Positions 52,612 to 62,444 of a DNA stretch of 64,000 nt are shown one piece after another. This DNA is from G965195345 sp965277625. Its GTDB lineage: Bacteria > Pseudomonadota > Gammaproteobacteria > CAKMZV01. Where the stretch lies: NCBI GenBank assembly GCA_965277625.1, contig OZ255827.1:186001-250000 (forward strand), in the 5' to 3' direction. The translations under genes and the position numbers were made by a program. The notes beneath the pieces are model-generated. The model was given only the letters and a program-made list of their open reading frames with translations. It did not search any database and was not told the DNA's origin. Every line of letters begins with the position of its first letter. Positions within the stretch are counted from its first letter, which is position 1.

Positions 52612-55443
52612 GTGATACAAATCACTCAAAACACCCAAGAAATTGACATTTCACAGCCCTTGTCAGCCCATTCTCAATACAATGTATTGCGTAGAAACGG
52701 CGAAATCACCTCCTTTGATCCCAATAAAATTGTCGTTGCCATTGCCAAAGCATACAAGGCAACAGTCGGCGAAGATATGGAAGCGGCACAAAGCACAAGA
52801 GCCGTTATCATTGATCTGACGCATAAGATTTGTGCGGCAGTCACGCGTCGAGTGGCGGCGGGCACCCCCATCAATATTGAAGACATCCAAGACCAAGTAG
52901 AATTGGCTTTGATGCGCCATGGCGAACAGAAGATTGCTAGAGCCTATGTGCTTTACCGAGAACAAAGAGCCGCTGATAGAGCCAAGAAAAATGCCGCCCA
53001 GCATAAGGTTACCAAACCCAACATTATTGTGCAAATGGTTGATGGCACAGAGCAACCTTTGAACATTGAACGCATTCATGAAGTCGTCAACGAAGCGTGT
53101 CAAGGTTTGCCCGATGTGGACACACAAAAAGTCATCGATGAGACTATGAGAAGCGTTTATTCAAGAATGTCTGAACGTGACATCAATCCAGCCATGGTGA
53201 TGAGTGCTCGAACCATGATTGAAGCAGAACCAAACTATGCTTTTGTTGCAGCACGATTATTGTTGGACGACATTCGTCGCGAGGTGCTTAGCGGATTGTA
53301 TGGTAAGAGCGTTCTGGCAACTCAGGCTGAAATGCCACACTATTATCAAGACAGTTTCTCGTTGTATCTTGCCAGAGGCATTGAGCATGGTTTGATTGAT
53401 GAGCGCTTGGCCAGTGATTTTGACATAGATCAAATCAGCAAAGCGTTCCAACCAGAACGGGATTTACAATTTAATTATTTGGGCATTCAAACCTTATACG
53501 ACCGCTATTTTATTCACCATGCGGACAGTCGCATCGAATTGCCACAAACGTTTTTCATGCGGGTGGCTATGGGATTGGCATTGCATGAACAAAATAAAAC
53601 AGAAAGCGCCATTCGGTTTTATCAGTTGCTGTCCTCATTTGATTTTATGAGTTCAACGCCCACCTTATTTAACTCTGGGACTTTGCGTCCACAGCTGTCT
53701 TCATGTTATCTCACGACCATTGCCGATGATTTGGATCAAATTTATGAAGGCGTCAAAGAAAATGCTTTATTATCAAAATTTGCAGGCGGTTTGGGCAATG
53801 ACTGGACGCAAGTTCGTGCAATGGGTTCTCGTATTAAAGGAACCAATGGCAAATCGCAAGGCGTGGTGCCCTTTCTTAAAGTCGCCAATGATACCGCTGT
53901 GGCGGTTAATCAAGGCGGTAAGCGCAAGGGTGCGGTTTGTGCTTATTTGGAAACGTGGCACTTGGACATTGAAGAATTTTTAGAATTAAGGAAGAATACT
54001 GGTGATGATCGCCGACGCACGCACGATATGAATACGGCCAACTGGGTGCCAGATTTATTCATGAAGCGCGTGGCCAAAGAGGCAGATTGGACGTTGTTTT
54101 CACCTAATGAAGTTCCTGATTTGCACGATCTTTATGGCAAAGCGTTTGAAACCCAGTATGAAGCGTATGAAGCCTTGGCTGAGCAAGGCAAAATCCAAAG
54201 TAAAACCGTCAATGCCCAGAATTTATGGCGGCGGATGCTGACCATGTTGTATGAAACAGGTCACCCATGGATCACCTTTAAAGACCCTTGTAATTTGCGT
54301 TCACCTCAGCAACACAAAGGGGTGGTTCACTGTTCAAATCTGTGTACTGAAATCACCCTGAACACCAATGAAGAAGAGATTGCTGTTTGTAATTTAGGCA
54401 GCGTTAATTTGGTCCAACACATCACGGACGAAGGGACGCTTGATTTGCATAAATTAGAGCGTACCATAAATACGGCGATGCGGATGTTGGACAATGTGAT
54501 TGAGTATAACTATTACAGCGTTAAAAAAGCGGAAGTCTCTAATTTACGCCATCGCCCTGTGGGCATTGGCCTGATGGGTTTCCAAGATGCGTTGTACAAG
54601 TTGGGTCACTCGTACGCCAGTAATGAGGCCATTGAATTTGCTGATCGCTCGATGGAGGCCATCAGCTATTACGCCATCCAAGCTTCAAATGATTTGGCAA
54701 AAGAACGCGGCAAATATGAATCATTTGAGGGTTCATTGTGGTCTAAAGGGGTATTGCCTATAGACTCTATTGCCCAGTTGAGGCAATCGCGCGACGGTTA
54801 TTTAAAACAAGATGAGAGCCAAACGTTGGATTGGGAAGCTTTACGGCAAAAGGTTAAGACGCATGGCATGCGAAACTCCAACACCATGGCCATTGCGCCG
54901 ACAGCAACCATTGCAAATATCTGTGGTGTGAGCCAGTCCATTGAGCCGACTTATAAGAACCTTTATGTGAAGGCGAATTTATCTGGTGATTTCACAGTGG
55001 TCAACCCCATGATGGTCGAAGCCTTAAAGAATCATGGACTTTGGGACAAATCGATGGTGAATGATCTTAAGTTTTATGATGGTGATCTCGGTGAAATTGA
55101 ACGCGTACCCAAAGACATAAAAGCGCTCTATTTGACGGCATTTGAAATTGATGCGGGTTGGTTGATTGAATGCGCCTCTCGTCGTCAAAAATGGATTGAT
55201 CAAGCCCAATCATTAAATTTATACTTGGCCGAACCTTCGGGCACAAAATTAGATAATATTTATAAGCTGGCGTGGATAAAAGGCCTGAAAACAACGTATT
55301 ATTTACGTTCATTGGGCGCTTCTTCTGTGGAGAAGAGCACTTTAGACAAAAGCAGTCATTCAAGTGGGGTCACACTTTCAGAAACGAATGAGTCAGCCAA
55401 AGTCTGCAGCATTCTCGATCCAGAATGTGAAGCGTGTCAATAA
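52612..55443 (+). CDS. nrdA: ribonucleoside-diphosphate reductase subunit alpha
   Basis: Large subunit of class I ribonucleotide reductase. It carries two ATP-cone regulatory domains (about residues 26-115 and 135-220; first cone RRNGEITSFDPNKIV, second VQMVDGTEQPLNIERI). The catalytic domain shows the SSCYLTT cysteine, NLCTEI with the thiyl cysteine, VCNLGSVNL, and PTATIANICGVSQSIEP. The C-terminal tail ends CEACQ with the redox-shuttle cysteine pair. GTG is the start, with AAGGAG five bases before. At 943 residues it is longer than E. coli NrdA (761) because of the extra cone and N-terminus. It is the partner of the unusual NrdB encoded 24 bases downstream. Confidence 0.96.
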   Translation: MIQITQNTQEIDISQPLSAHSQYNVLRRNGEITSFDPNKIVVAIAKAYKATVGEDMEAAQSTRAVIIDLTHKICAAVTRRVAAGTPINIEDIQDQVELALMRHGEQKIARAYVLYREQRAADRAKKNAAQHKVTKPNIIVQMVDGTEQPLNIERIHEVVNEACQGLPDVDTQKVIDETMRSVYSRMSERDINPAMVMSARTMIEAEPNYAFVAARLLLDDIRREVLSGLYGKSVLATQAEMPHYYQDSFSLYLARGIEHGLIDERLASDFDIDQISKAFQPERDLQFNYLGIQTLYDRYFIHHADSRIELPQTFFMRVAMGLALHEQNKTESAIRFYQLLSSFDFMSSTPTLFNSGTLRPQLSSCYLTTIADDLDQIYEGVKENALLSKFAGGLGNDWTQVRAMGSRIKGTNGKSQGVVPFLKVANDTAVAVNQGGKRKGAVCAYLETWHLDIEEFLELRKNTGDDRRRTHDMNTANWVPDLFMKRVAKEADWTLFSPNEVPDLHDLYGKAFETQYEAYEALAEQGKIQSKTVNAQNLWRRMLTMLYETGHPWITFKDPCNLRSPQQHKGVVHCSNLCTEITLNTNEEEIAVCNLGSVNLVQHITDEGTLDLHKLERTINTAMRMLDNVIEYNYYSVKKAEVSNLRHRPVGIGLMGFQDALYKLGHSYASNEAIEFADRSMEAISYYAIQASNDLAKERGKYESFEGSLWSKGVLPIDSIAQLRQSRDGYLKQDESQTLDWEALRQKVKTHGMRNSNTMAIAPTATIANICGVSQSIEPTYKNLYVKANLSGDFTVVNPMMVEALKNHGLWDKSMVNDLKFYDGDLGEIERVPKDIKALYLTAFEIDAGWLIECASRRQKWIDQAQSLNLYLAEPSGTKLDNIYKLAWIKGLKTTYYLRSLGASSVEKSTLDKSSHSSGVTLSETNESAKVCSILDPECEACQ

Positions 55444-55467
55444 TTAAAATTCGGCAAAGAGGTTAAA

Positions 55468-56757
55468 ATGAAAGACTGGGACAACCCATTAGAATTAAAT
55501 TTAGAAGAGTCCAAGATTGACCCATTCTTACAAAATGAGCTGAATGAACAGAATCAGCCTTCTATGGGTGATGCTCAAAAAATCGATACAGACAGCGATC
55601 CATTAGTCGATCTCATTTTACAAGAATTCAAAAATGATCATTGGGCGAAACCCCAAGAATCAGAAGCACCGAAAGAAATTGTATTAGAGCAATCGGCGCA
55701 TGAAAATTTGACTGTGGCCAAAACAGTTGAAGGGGCAAAGAGTTCGCGCGTGCGTGTGGACGATAAATCCATGTTGAATTCGCGGGCAGATGTTAATCAA
55801 TTGGTGCCCATAAAGTATCATTGGGCTTGGGAGAGTTATTTAACGGGCTGTGCAAATCATTGGATGCCAACCGAAGTGCCCATGACCAAAGATATTGAAA
55901 CGTGGCGCGATCCTAATGGTCTAACCGATGATGAGCGTCTCATGCTCAAACGCAATTTGGGCTTTTTTGCTTCCAGCGAGTCGTTGGTGGCCAACAACAT
56001 TATCTTCTCTGTTTATCGCCATCTAAGCAATCCAGAATGTCGTCAGTTTTTATTGCGCCAAGCGTTTGAAGAAGCCATTCACACCCACACTTTTCAATAC
56101 ATTGTTGAGAGCTTGGGATTGGATGATGGTGAAATTTTTAATATGTACATGGAAATTCCATCAGTACATGACAAAGCGGCGTGGGCCTTAGAGCATACAA
56201 AGGCTTTAGAAGAAGGTCATTTCATGCCCAACACATTAGAAAACAAACGGCGTTTTGTCTGTAATTTGTTTGCTTTGTACGTGTGCATGGAGTCCTTATG
56301 GTTTTATACCGGATTTGCTCAAGTATTGTCATTGGGTCGGCGCAATAAAATGATGGGCATTGCTGAGCAGTACCAGTACATTATGCGCGATGAGTCGGTC
56401 CATTTTAATTTTGGTATTGATGCCATCAATCAAATCCGCAATGAGAATGTGGGGCTGTGGGATGAGGCGTTTGAACAGCGCATTTTAACCATGCTACACG
56501 AGGCCATTGATTTAGAAGTGAAGTACGCGCAAGACACCATGCCCAATGGCATGTTGGGCCTGAATGCAGACATCATTCAAGAATATTTACAATATGTCGC
56601 CAATCGGCGTTGCAAGCAATTGAATTTGCCTGAGCAATTTGTCGGAGCGACCAATCCTATGCCATGGATGAGTGAAGCCATGGACCTTAAAAAAGAGAAA
56701 AATTTCTTTGAAACACGAGTCACAGAATATCAATCGGGCGGCTCGTTAAGCTGGTAA
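55468..56757 (+). CDS. nrdB: ribonucleoside-diphosphate reductase subunit beta, class Ic-like
   Basis: Radical-generating small subunit. All six metal ligands can be placed: Glu171 (SSESLVAN), Glu202 and His205 (EEAIHTHTF), Glu275 (CMESLWF), Glu309 and His312 (DESVHFNFG); the gaps 171-202, 275-309 and 309-312 equal those of E. coli NrdB (84-115, 204-238, 238-241). The radical tyrosine position (E. coli Tyr122, four after His118) is Phe209, and the first ligand is Glu rather than Asp. Both changes are those of class Ic subunits such as that of Chlamydia, which use a Mn/Fe centre and no tyrosyl radical. The C-terminal YQSGGSLSW docks on NrdA. The N-terminal 100 residues are acidic and variable. 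Length 429. Confidence 0.94.
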   Translation: MKDWDNPLELNLEESKIDPFLQNELNEQNQPSMGDAQKIDTDSDPLVDLILQEFKNDHWAKPQESEAPKEIVLEQSAHENLTVAKTVEGAKSSRVRVDDKSMLNSRADVNQLVPIKYHWAWESYLTGCANHWMPTEVPMTKDIETWRDPNGLTDDERLMLKRNLGFFASSESLVANNIIFSVYRHLSNPECRQFLLRQAFEEAIHTHTFQYIVESLGLDDGEIFNMYMEIPSVHDKAAWALEHTKALEEGHFMPNTLENKRRFVCNLFALYVCMESLWFYTGFAQVLSLGRRNKMMGIAEQYQYIMRDESVHFNFGIDAINQIRNENVGLWDEAFEQRILTMLHEAIDLEVKYAQDTMPNGMLGLNADIIQEYLQYVANRRCKQLNLPEQFVGATNPMPWMSEAMDLKKEKNFFETRVTEYQSGGSLSW

Positions 56758-56774
56758 TCAGTCATTGCCTCTTG

Positions 56775-56811
56775 AACCGCTGAGTGTGTTTGGCCTCAGC
56801 GGTTTTTTTTC
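56775..56811 (+). terminator. intrinsic terminator of nrdAB
   Basis: AACCGCTGAG (56775-56784) and CTCAGCGGTT (56795-56804) form a 10-bp GC-rich stem with a 10-base loop, followed directly by a run of T. It is the strongest terminator in the window and lies between nrdB and the convergent pepN. Confidence 0.9.
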
Positions 56812-56830
56812 GCCCACATATTTAATGGCA

Positions 56831-59350
56831 TTAACATTGACGAATGATTTTTTCAATGAGCTCGCGACTATTAATCGAACAAGTCTTATCTAAGGCGCTC
56901 TGTAAACAGGCTTTGGCGGCGTTTTTATAGGAATTTGGCAAATATTGGATGCCATCAAACTGACCATATAGACGAGCAGCCAGCTGCGGATTAAGCGCAT
57001 CAACCTTCTGTAAGGCCTGAACGACTAGTTCATAGCCTTGGGCTTGATGAAAGGCGTGCGGGTTTTGCATCAGTGTGCCAAGCACAGCACGCACTCGATT
57101 GGGCAGCAACCAATCAAAATCAGGGTGATTCAACAAATTTTCAGCAACAGCCAGACTGCTTTTTATGGGTGGGCTCACGGATAAGGAAAACCATTTATCC
57201 AGCATCAGAGGTTCATCCTTGTGCATTTCATAGAAGTCTTTTAATAATGCTTCCCGTCTCTGGCATTGGGAATTGGGACGCATGAGTACAGCCACAATGG
57301 CGGCCATTCGATCGCTCATGTTGTTGGCTTGATCAAATTGTTGACTGGCATGGCTTGGGTCGGTAACCGTCAAGTAATTCAGGCATTGATTTTTGAGCGC
57401 TCTCAAACCAATTTGTTCGGGATTGGGCGCATAAGGTTCATTCACAGCGTGGCTCAGCTGTTGATAGTGTTCGAGTAATGTCGTTTGTAACTGTTGTCCT
57501 ATATCTTCCGCCAATTTAAGATGTCGCCGACACAACTCAGCAATGTTTTGACCATGATTTGACAGCATGGCCGTGATGCGGGGCAAGCGTAAAAAATAAC
57601 TGCGTAGTCGTGGTGAGAGCGTGGGGTCGGATAAGTTGTGCCTTAGCACTGCTATCACCGGTTCAATGGTGAGTTTGTCGAGTAAGACCAAGCCGTATAG
57701 CTGCTGCATGGCAAACCATCGATTAAAGGCGTTGCCATCGTATTGGGCTAATTTTAATTGGTCTGAATGAGCCACATCCCAACGCAATCGAACAGGGGCG
57801 GAAAAGTCACGCAAGGGCGATAACACACTGCCTTTGGGGGCTTGAGGCACGTGGAGTGTGATGGATTCACTGTCCAATAAGTAGAGGCTGTCAGGTTGAA
57901 CAATACCGCCATCTGGATCAATCACGCCATATTTAAATGGAATGGGTAACAAGGCACCCGTACCAGACTGTTGGCGCAAATGAATATGAAAGCCGTGGTC
58001 ATCCCAGTGGGTATTGATAAATAATTCTGGGGTTCCAGCCACATCATACCAGGGTTGTAGAAAGGATAAATCTCGATCGTTTGCCTCGCCCATGGCTTGC
58101 CAAAAATCAGCCACAGTTGCACCTGTGCCATCGTTTATTTGAAGATAGTGCTGCAACCCTTTGGCGAACCCAGCTTTGCCCAGAAGCGTTTGGTAAATGC
58201 GAATGACTTCTGCCCCTTTCTCATAAACCGTGAGGGTGTAGAAATTATTGACTTCCTCATAGGCTTTGGGTTGTATGGGGTGAGACAATGCACCGCTGTC
58301 TTCGGCAAACTGATATTCCAATATGAGCTGAGCATCTTCAATTCTCTTGCACACCCCATCTCGTAAATCGCGGGTGAATTCTTGGTCGCGAAAAACGGTT
58401 AGCCCTTCTTTGAGGGTCAGTTGAAACCAGTCTCTACACGTGACGCGATTGCCCGTCCAGTTGTGGAAGTATTCGTGGGCAATAACCGATTCAATGCGTT
58501 CATAATCCAAGTCCGTTGCCAACTCAGGCGAGGCAAAAACCAATTTGGCATTGAATACATTCAGTCCTTTATTTTCCATTGCACCCGCATTAAAGTGATC
58601 CACGGCAACGATGTTAAATTCATCCAAATCATAACTCAGCTGAAAACGTTGCTCATCCCAAGCCATGGATTTTTTAAGCGCAATGAGCGCAAAATCACAT
58701 TTATCAATATTGTGCGGCTCGGCATAAATGCCACATTGAACCGTACGTCCCTCAGCCGTTGTAAAAGTATCAAATTTTGCTTCAAGTTGACCTGCAACCA
58801 TGGCGAATAAGTAGCAAGGTTTGGGGTGTGGGTCGTGGTAAACGACATAATGACGCTGGTTGTCACATGGGCCTTGCTCTATGCAATCGCCGTTACTCAA
58901 CAAGACGGGGTTGGCTGCCTGATCGGCTTCTATTCTGACCGTATATTGGGACAGCACATCGGGTCGGTCTGGGAAGAAAGTGATGCGCCTAAACCCTTGC
59001 GCCTCGCATTGCGTACAGTATAGACCGTGAGAGCGATACAAACCTTGGAGCTGGGTATTTTCATCGGGCTTTATTTTGACTTGAATGCGCAAGTTGAGGT
59101 CATCAGTTGGGTTGAGCAATGTCAGCCCTTGCTCATTGAGTTGGTATTCATCGGCATGAAGTTCCATGCCATTGGCTTGTATGCAAACCAGTTCAATGGA
59201 CTCGCCATTGAGAAATAAGGGCGCATCCGCTTCCAATCGATGCAGTTGTAACTGTGAATCGACGATGGCGTAATCGTCAAAAAGGGCAAAATCCAAGCGA
59301 ACCTGCTCTAAACGCCAGCCGTAACTTTTATAGTCGGATAATCTAATCAA
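56831..59350 (-). CDS. pepN: aminopeptidase N
   Basis: Zinc M1-family aminopeptidase of broad specificity in the cytoplasm. The exopeptidase motif GAMENKGLNVFN lies near residue 260, the zinc motif HEYFHNWTGNRVTCRDW near 290 with the third ligand in LKEGLTVFRD, and the transition-state tyrosine in the FYTLTVYEKGAEVIR region. The C-terminal helical domain follows. Length 839 is slightly shorter than E. coli PepN (870). Single gene, with its upstream region of about 98 bases ending at tpm. Confidence 0.96.
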   Translation of the reverse strand: MIRLSDYKSYGWRLEQVRLDFALFDDYAIVDSQLQLHRLEADAPLFLNGESIELVCIQANGMELHADEYQLNEQGLTLLNPTDDLNLRIQVKIKPDENTQLQGLYRSHGLYCTQCEAQGFRRITFFPDRPDVLSQYTVRIEADQAANPVLLSNGDCIEQGPCDNQRHYVVYHDPHPKPCYLFAMVAGQLEAKFDTFTTAEGRTVQCGIYAEPHNIDKCDFALIALKKSMAWDEQRFQLSYDLDEFNIVAVDHFNAGAMENKGLNVFNAKLVFASPELATDLDYERIESVIAHEYFHNWTGNRVTCRDWFQLTLKEGLTVFRDQEFTRDLRDGVCKRIEDAQLILEYQFAEDSGALSHPIQPKAYEEVNNFYTLTVYEKGAEVIRIYQTLLGKAGFAKGLQHYLQINDGTGATVADFWQAMGEANDRDLSFLQPWYDVAGTPELFINTHWDDHGFHIHLRQQSGTGALLPIPFKYGVIDPDGGIVQPDSLYLLDSESITLHVPQAPKGSVLSPLRDFSAPVRLRWDVAHSDQLKLAQYDGNAFNRWFAMQQLYGLVLLDKLTIEPVIAVLRHNLSDPTLSPRLRSYFLRLPRITAMLSNHGQNIAELCRRHLKLAEDIGQQLQTTLLEHYQQLSHAVNEPYAPNPEQIGLRALKNQCLNYLTVTDPSHASQQFDQANNMSDRMAAIVAVLMRPNSQCQRREALLKDFYEMHKDEPLMLDKWFSLSVSPPIKSSLAVAENLLNHPDFDWLLPNRVRAVLGTLMQNPHAFHQAQGYELVVQALQKVDALNPQLAARLYGQFDGIQYLPNSYKNAAKACLQSALDKTCSINSRELIEKIIRQC

Positions 59351-59448
59351 TTTAATACCTTTTTAATAGTAGTTGTGCGGTTAAGACGCATTGAATGTGG
59401 TCATTTTATGCGTGTTAGAACCACCATTGGGTCATTGTAATGGTAAAG

Positions 59449-60081
59449 CTATGACCGATTGCATGGCTTTTTTCTCAAGCGCAGCAAATGTTCTACGCCT
59501 ATGCCGCCAGGCACATTTTTTTCTGCGTGGCTTTCGATGTGCTCCACCTCAAATTCAGCTTTGTATAAGGCACAAACATCGGCCACTGAGATCGAGAAGG
59601 GTGGGCTTTTCTCACTATTATGCTCCAATGTAATGAGTAAACCTTGGGCGTTATCGGTCAATGATTGGGCCAATGTTTGAACATATTTGGGGCGCATTTC
59701 AGGCGGCAAAGCAATCAACCCAGCGCGGTCATAAAACGCATCAAACCCTTGTTCCGTTTGGGCGAAGTAGTCCCCACAATGTAAGGTCAACTTGTCATAG
59801 CTTGCGGTGTAGCCCAATTCATTATGGTGAATTTTGGGCACCAGTTTTGCCTCAGCAAAAAACGCTTGGGTGGCCACTTGGCTGATTTCAAAACCATGAA
59901 CTTGCGTTTCTAAGTGGCGCAGAAAATGAAGGCAAGGGGCTTTGCCACAAAGCGGGACTGAAATTTTGTTGGTGGCGCCAATCAATGGCGTCCAATGTTC
60001 AACCAGCAGCGGGTGCGCTTGATCCAATTGGAATCCAAGCTGTTTATTTTGCCATCGCTGCAACCAAAATTCTTTATCCAT
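59449..60081 (-). CDS. tpm: thiopurine S-methyltransferase
   Basis: SAM-dependent methyltransferase of the TPMT family; bacterial members also act on selenite and tellurite. The 210-residue protein starts MDKEFWLQRWQNKQLGFQL, the standard N-terminus, with VPLCGKAPCLHFL and EISQVATQAFF forming the SAM site, YDRAGLIALPPEMRPKYV and a C-terminal PPFSIS. Length is typical (about 215). It lies eight bases downstream of recD on the same strand, an unusual pairing. Confidence 0.93.
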   Translation of the reverse strand: MDKEFWLQRWQNKQLGFQLDQAHPLLVEHWTPLIGATNKISVPLCGKAPCLHFLRHLETQVHGFEISQVATQAFFAEAKLVPKIHHNELGYTASYDKLTLHCGDYFAQTEQGFDAFYDRAGLIALPPEMRPKYVQTLAQSLTDNAQGLLITLEHNSEKSPPFSISVADVCALYKAEFEVEHIESHAEKNVPGGIGVEHLLRLRKKPCNRS

Positions 60082-60089
60082 AAAGTCAA

Positions 60090-61595
60090 TTAAGGGGAGT
60101 GGCTCTGCGCAAGTTCGGTGTTTGGTATCCCTTGAAAAAACAGATCTAAGGTGTCTGAGGGCACCAGTATTTTGACCTTGGATTTACTCCGTGTGATGGT
60201 CGTATAAAGCATTTTGTGGTTTAGTAAATTTTCATTCATGTCAGAGGTTGCCCAAAGCCAGACTTCTTCAAACTCAGAACCCTGTGCTTGGTGAACACTG
60301 AGGACCCATGCATCATCCACCAAAACGGGACAATGGTCGTAACACTGAACGCAATGATTGGCATTGTTGAAATAGTAACGGGTTTGGCCGGCTTGTTGTA
60401 CGGCAAATCCCATGTCGCCATTTGACCAATGTGCGGTGTTTTGACGCACGATGATCGGGCGAACGCCAAAAGCGCTAAAACGTTCAGTAAAATTTTTATT
60501 GATGGCCTCTAAACCGGCCAAGCCAACACGTTGGGGGTTTAGAATGACATAGTCACGGTGGCAGTCTATGAGCGCTTGAAAGTCTGATTTTTCCACCAGT
60601 TCTGCCCATTTTTGCACGTTGTCAGACGCTTTCTGGGTGAGCGCTTCCCACGCCTGTTGACTGTCCTCAATCCATGTCTCTTCGTGTAAGAGCGATTTAA
60701 AGTGCGCAATATCTCGTTCCAAACAACTGCGCGCCAATTGATTGATGATCGTTTGTTTTGAAAAACGATATTGAACGTTTAGTACACAGACATTGTGCGG
60801 GGTTGCTTCATTGATGATTTCAATGACTTGTCCAACATCGATGCTAGGCAGTTGATTGGCATCACCCAACCAAACCATATTTTTGACGTATTGACTGGCA
60901 CGCATCAGCTGCGCAGCCAATTCTAATGACAACATCGAAACCTCGTCCACGATGAGTAGGTCAAAAGGCAGGAAAGGTTTTTTGTTGCTGTAAACAGCGG
61001 GATTGATTTTCATCAGTCCGTGGACCGTGTTGATCTGGATATTGTTGTGGTTGAATCCAGACATTTGTGCCAACATAGATTCCAAGCGCCGCGTCGCTTT
61101 GGCAGTGGGGGCACAGATGGCAATTTGCGCTTGTGGATTTTTTTTGATTAAGCTGATTACGATTTCAGTGGCAATGGTCGTTTTCCCCGTGCCAGGTTCG
61201 CCATTGATAAGCGTAAATTCATGGCTGAGAGCCTGTTCAATGGCCTGTTGTTGTTGCTGAGTATTGATCCGTGGGCTGATGGAATAAACTGGTTGGTCAT
61301 CGAGGTGGGATTTTTGCCTCAAATGCTTTAGAAGGGTGGCTTTATCGCGCCAGTAACGAATAGGAATGAGGTGATTGTCATCGATCACCCAGAGTGTGGA
61401 TTGAGACAGATTTGAATCAGCTGAGGTTTGCACAAAGGGCAGTCGCGCTAAATTTTTATGCATTGATGCATTGGGGATGGCCACGGCAAACTGCTTTTGC
61501 CAAATGCATTGAGCCAGAGCATTGTTCAAAAAATCTTTAGTCGCTTGATCACTATCAATGGCTAAGGTGGTTAAAAAAGTATCGGTTAGATGCAT
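60090..61595 (-). CDS. recD: exodeoxyribonuclease V subunit alpha (RecD), short
   Basis: 5'-3' helicase subunit of RecBCD. Walker A NGEPGTGKTT lies at residues 131-140, IVDEVSMLSLELAAQL is motif II, WLGDANQLPSIDVGQV motif III, and the C-terminal YTTITRSKSKVKIL motif VI; SVHQAQGSEFEEVWL is the UvrD-like loop. At 501 residues it is about 100 shorter than E. coli RecD (608), the loss being mostly in the N-terminal RecC-binding domain. recB and recC do not precede it: upstream is only 188 bases and a GNAT gene. It is either an orphan or works with distant recBC. Confidence 0.85.
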   Translation of the reverse strand: MHLTDTFLTTLAIDSDQATKDFLNNALAQCIWQKQFAVAIPNASMHKNLARLPFVQTSADSNLSQSTLWVIDDNHLIPIRYWRDKATLLKHLRQKSHLDDQPVYSISPRINTQQQQQAIEQALSHEFTLINGEPGTGKTTIATEIVISLIKKNPQAQIAICAPTAKATRRLESMLAQMSGFNHNNIQINTVHGLMKINPAVYSNKKPFLPFDLLIVDEVSMLSLELAAQLMRASQYVKNMVWLGDANQLPSIDVGQVIEIINEATPHNVCVLNVQYRFSKQTIINQLARSCLERDIAHFKSLLHEETWIEDSQQAWEALTQKASDNVQKWAELVEKSDFQALIDCHRDYVILNPQRVGLAGLEAINKNFTERFSAFGVRPIIVRQNTAHWSNGDMGFAVQQAGQTRYYFNNANHCVQCYDHCPVLVDDAWVLSVHQAQGSEFEEVWLWATSDMNENLLNHKMLYTTITRSKSKVKILVPSDTLDLFFQGIPNTELAQSHSP

Positions 61596-61783
61596 TTGTC
61601 TGCCATGCGGTCATCAGGTTTTGTCATCAAAACTGAATGGTAAAGTCTCATTGGAAACCTTTATGTTATATGATTAGTGCCAAAAAATTGGATGAGAAAT
61701 TTGGTGTCAAGCCGTATGATTTTATCGTACGTCCTCGCACCAAAACTGTTATCTGGGATCTCACGATCAAGAGAAAGATGATC

Positions 61784-62167
61784 TCATGGCTCCATAATCC
61801 AATATTTCAACTTAAAGCCACAACTTTCAAACAGCTCTTTGCTGGCTTCGTTTCCAATTTTTATCTTAGCGTAGGAATTTGGGAACCGAACCATCACTGC
61901 TTTTATGAGTGCTTTTCCAATGCCTCTTTGTTGATAATCTGGATGCACACAAATAGCAATGTCATTGTTATTTGAGCTAACATATCCTGCTGGTTTTTTG
62001 TCGAACAGTGCCACAAGATAAATGTTGGCGTGCTTCTGCATGTATTGTTGCTGTTGTTGTTCAGTAATGTATATGGGATCTATGAAAGAACCCACGACTC
62101 GTGGGTCATTACGTAGCAATCGTATAAATTCATAATATTTTGGTGCGTTATCAACGATTTCTATCAT
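61784..62167 (-). CDS. GNAT family N-acetyltransferase
   Basis: A 127-residue single-domain acetyltransferase. The acetyl-CoA pyrophosphate loop is VHPDYQQRGIGKALIKA near residues 74-90 (RxxGxG/A), followed by KIKIGNEASKELFESCGFK, the typical GNAT beta-bulge and helix. The substrate is unknown. It is preferred over the overlapping plus-strand frame (61637-61975) because of these motifs. Confidence 0.85.
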   Translation of the reverse strand: MIEIVDNAPKYYEFIRLLRNDPRVVGSFIDPIYITEQQQQQYMQKHANIYLVALFDKKPAGYVSSNNNDIAICVHPDYQQRGIGKALIKAVMVRFPNSYAKIKIGNEASKELFESCGFKLKYWIMEP

Positions 62168-62444
62168 GGTTTTCTCTCAATCACTTGATGATGTTCTTAA
62201 GTTTGTTACAAATCACCGATTGTCATTGTATTAATGGGTTTATTTTTGAAGGTATCTCTTGTATATTGTCCAAATTGCAAATAATCATTATTTTGATTAA
62301 TTTTCATACGTTCATTTTATCATTTTTGTATTGGCATCTATTTGGAAATCGAATGGCCACCTACCCTAGCAAAGCAAGTTTAAGATAAGGCTTTGATTGA
62401 GAAAAAACGTTTTTCTGTAAATGCTTCTTTTATAATGATAATTC
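62168..62444. other. intergenic region between divergent GNAT genes
   Basis: 277 AT-rich bases. A hairpin AGAAAAA-ACG-TTTTTCT lies at about 62400-62416 and a TATAAT at 62431-62436, only eight bases before the ATG of the next gene. I see no gene or other motif. Confidence 0.4.

Noticed and set aside
61637..61975. 112-codon plus-strand frame
   Set aside because: Its second half is antisense to a GNAT gene with clear acetyl-CoA motifs, and the residues there look like a translated shadow. Only the first part is kept as a low-interest note.
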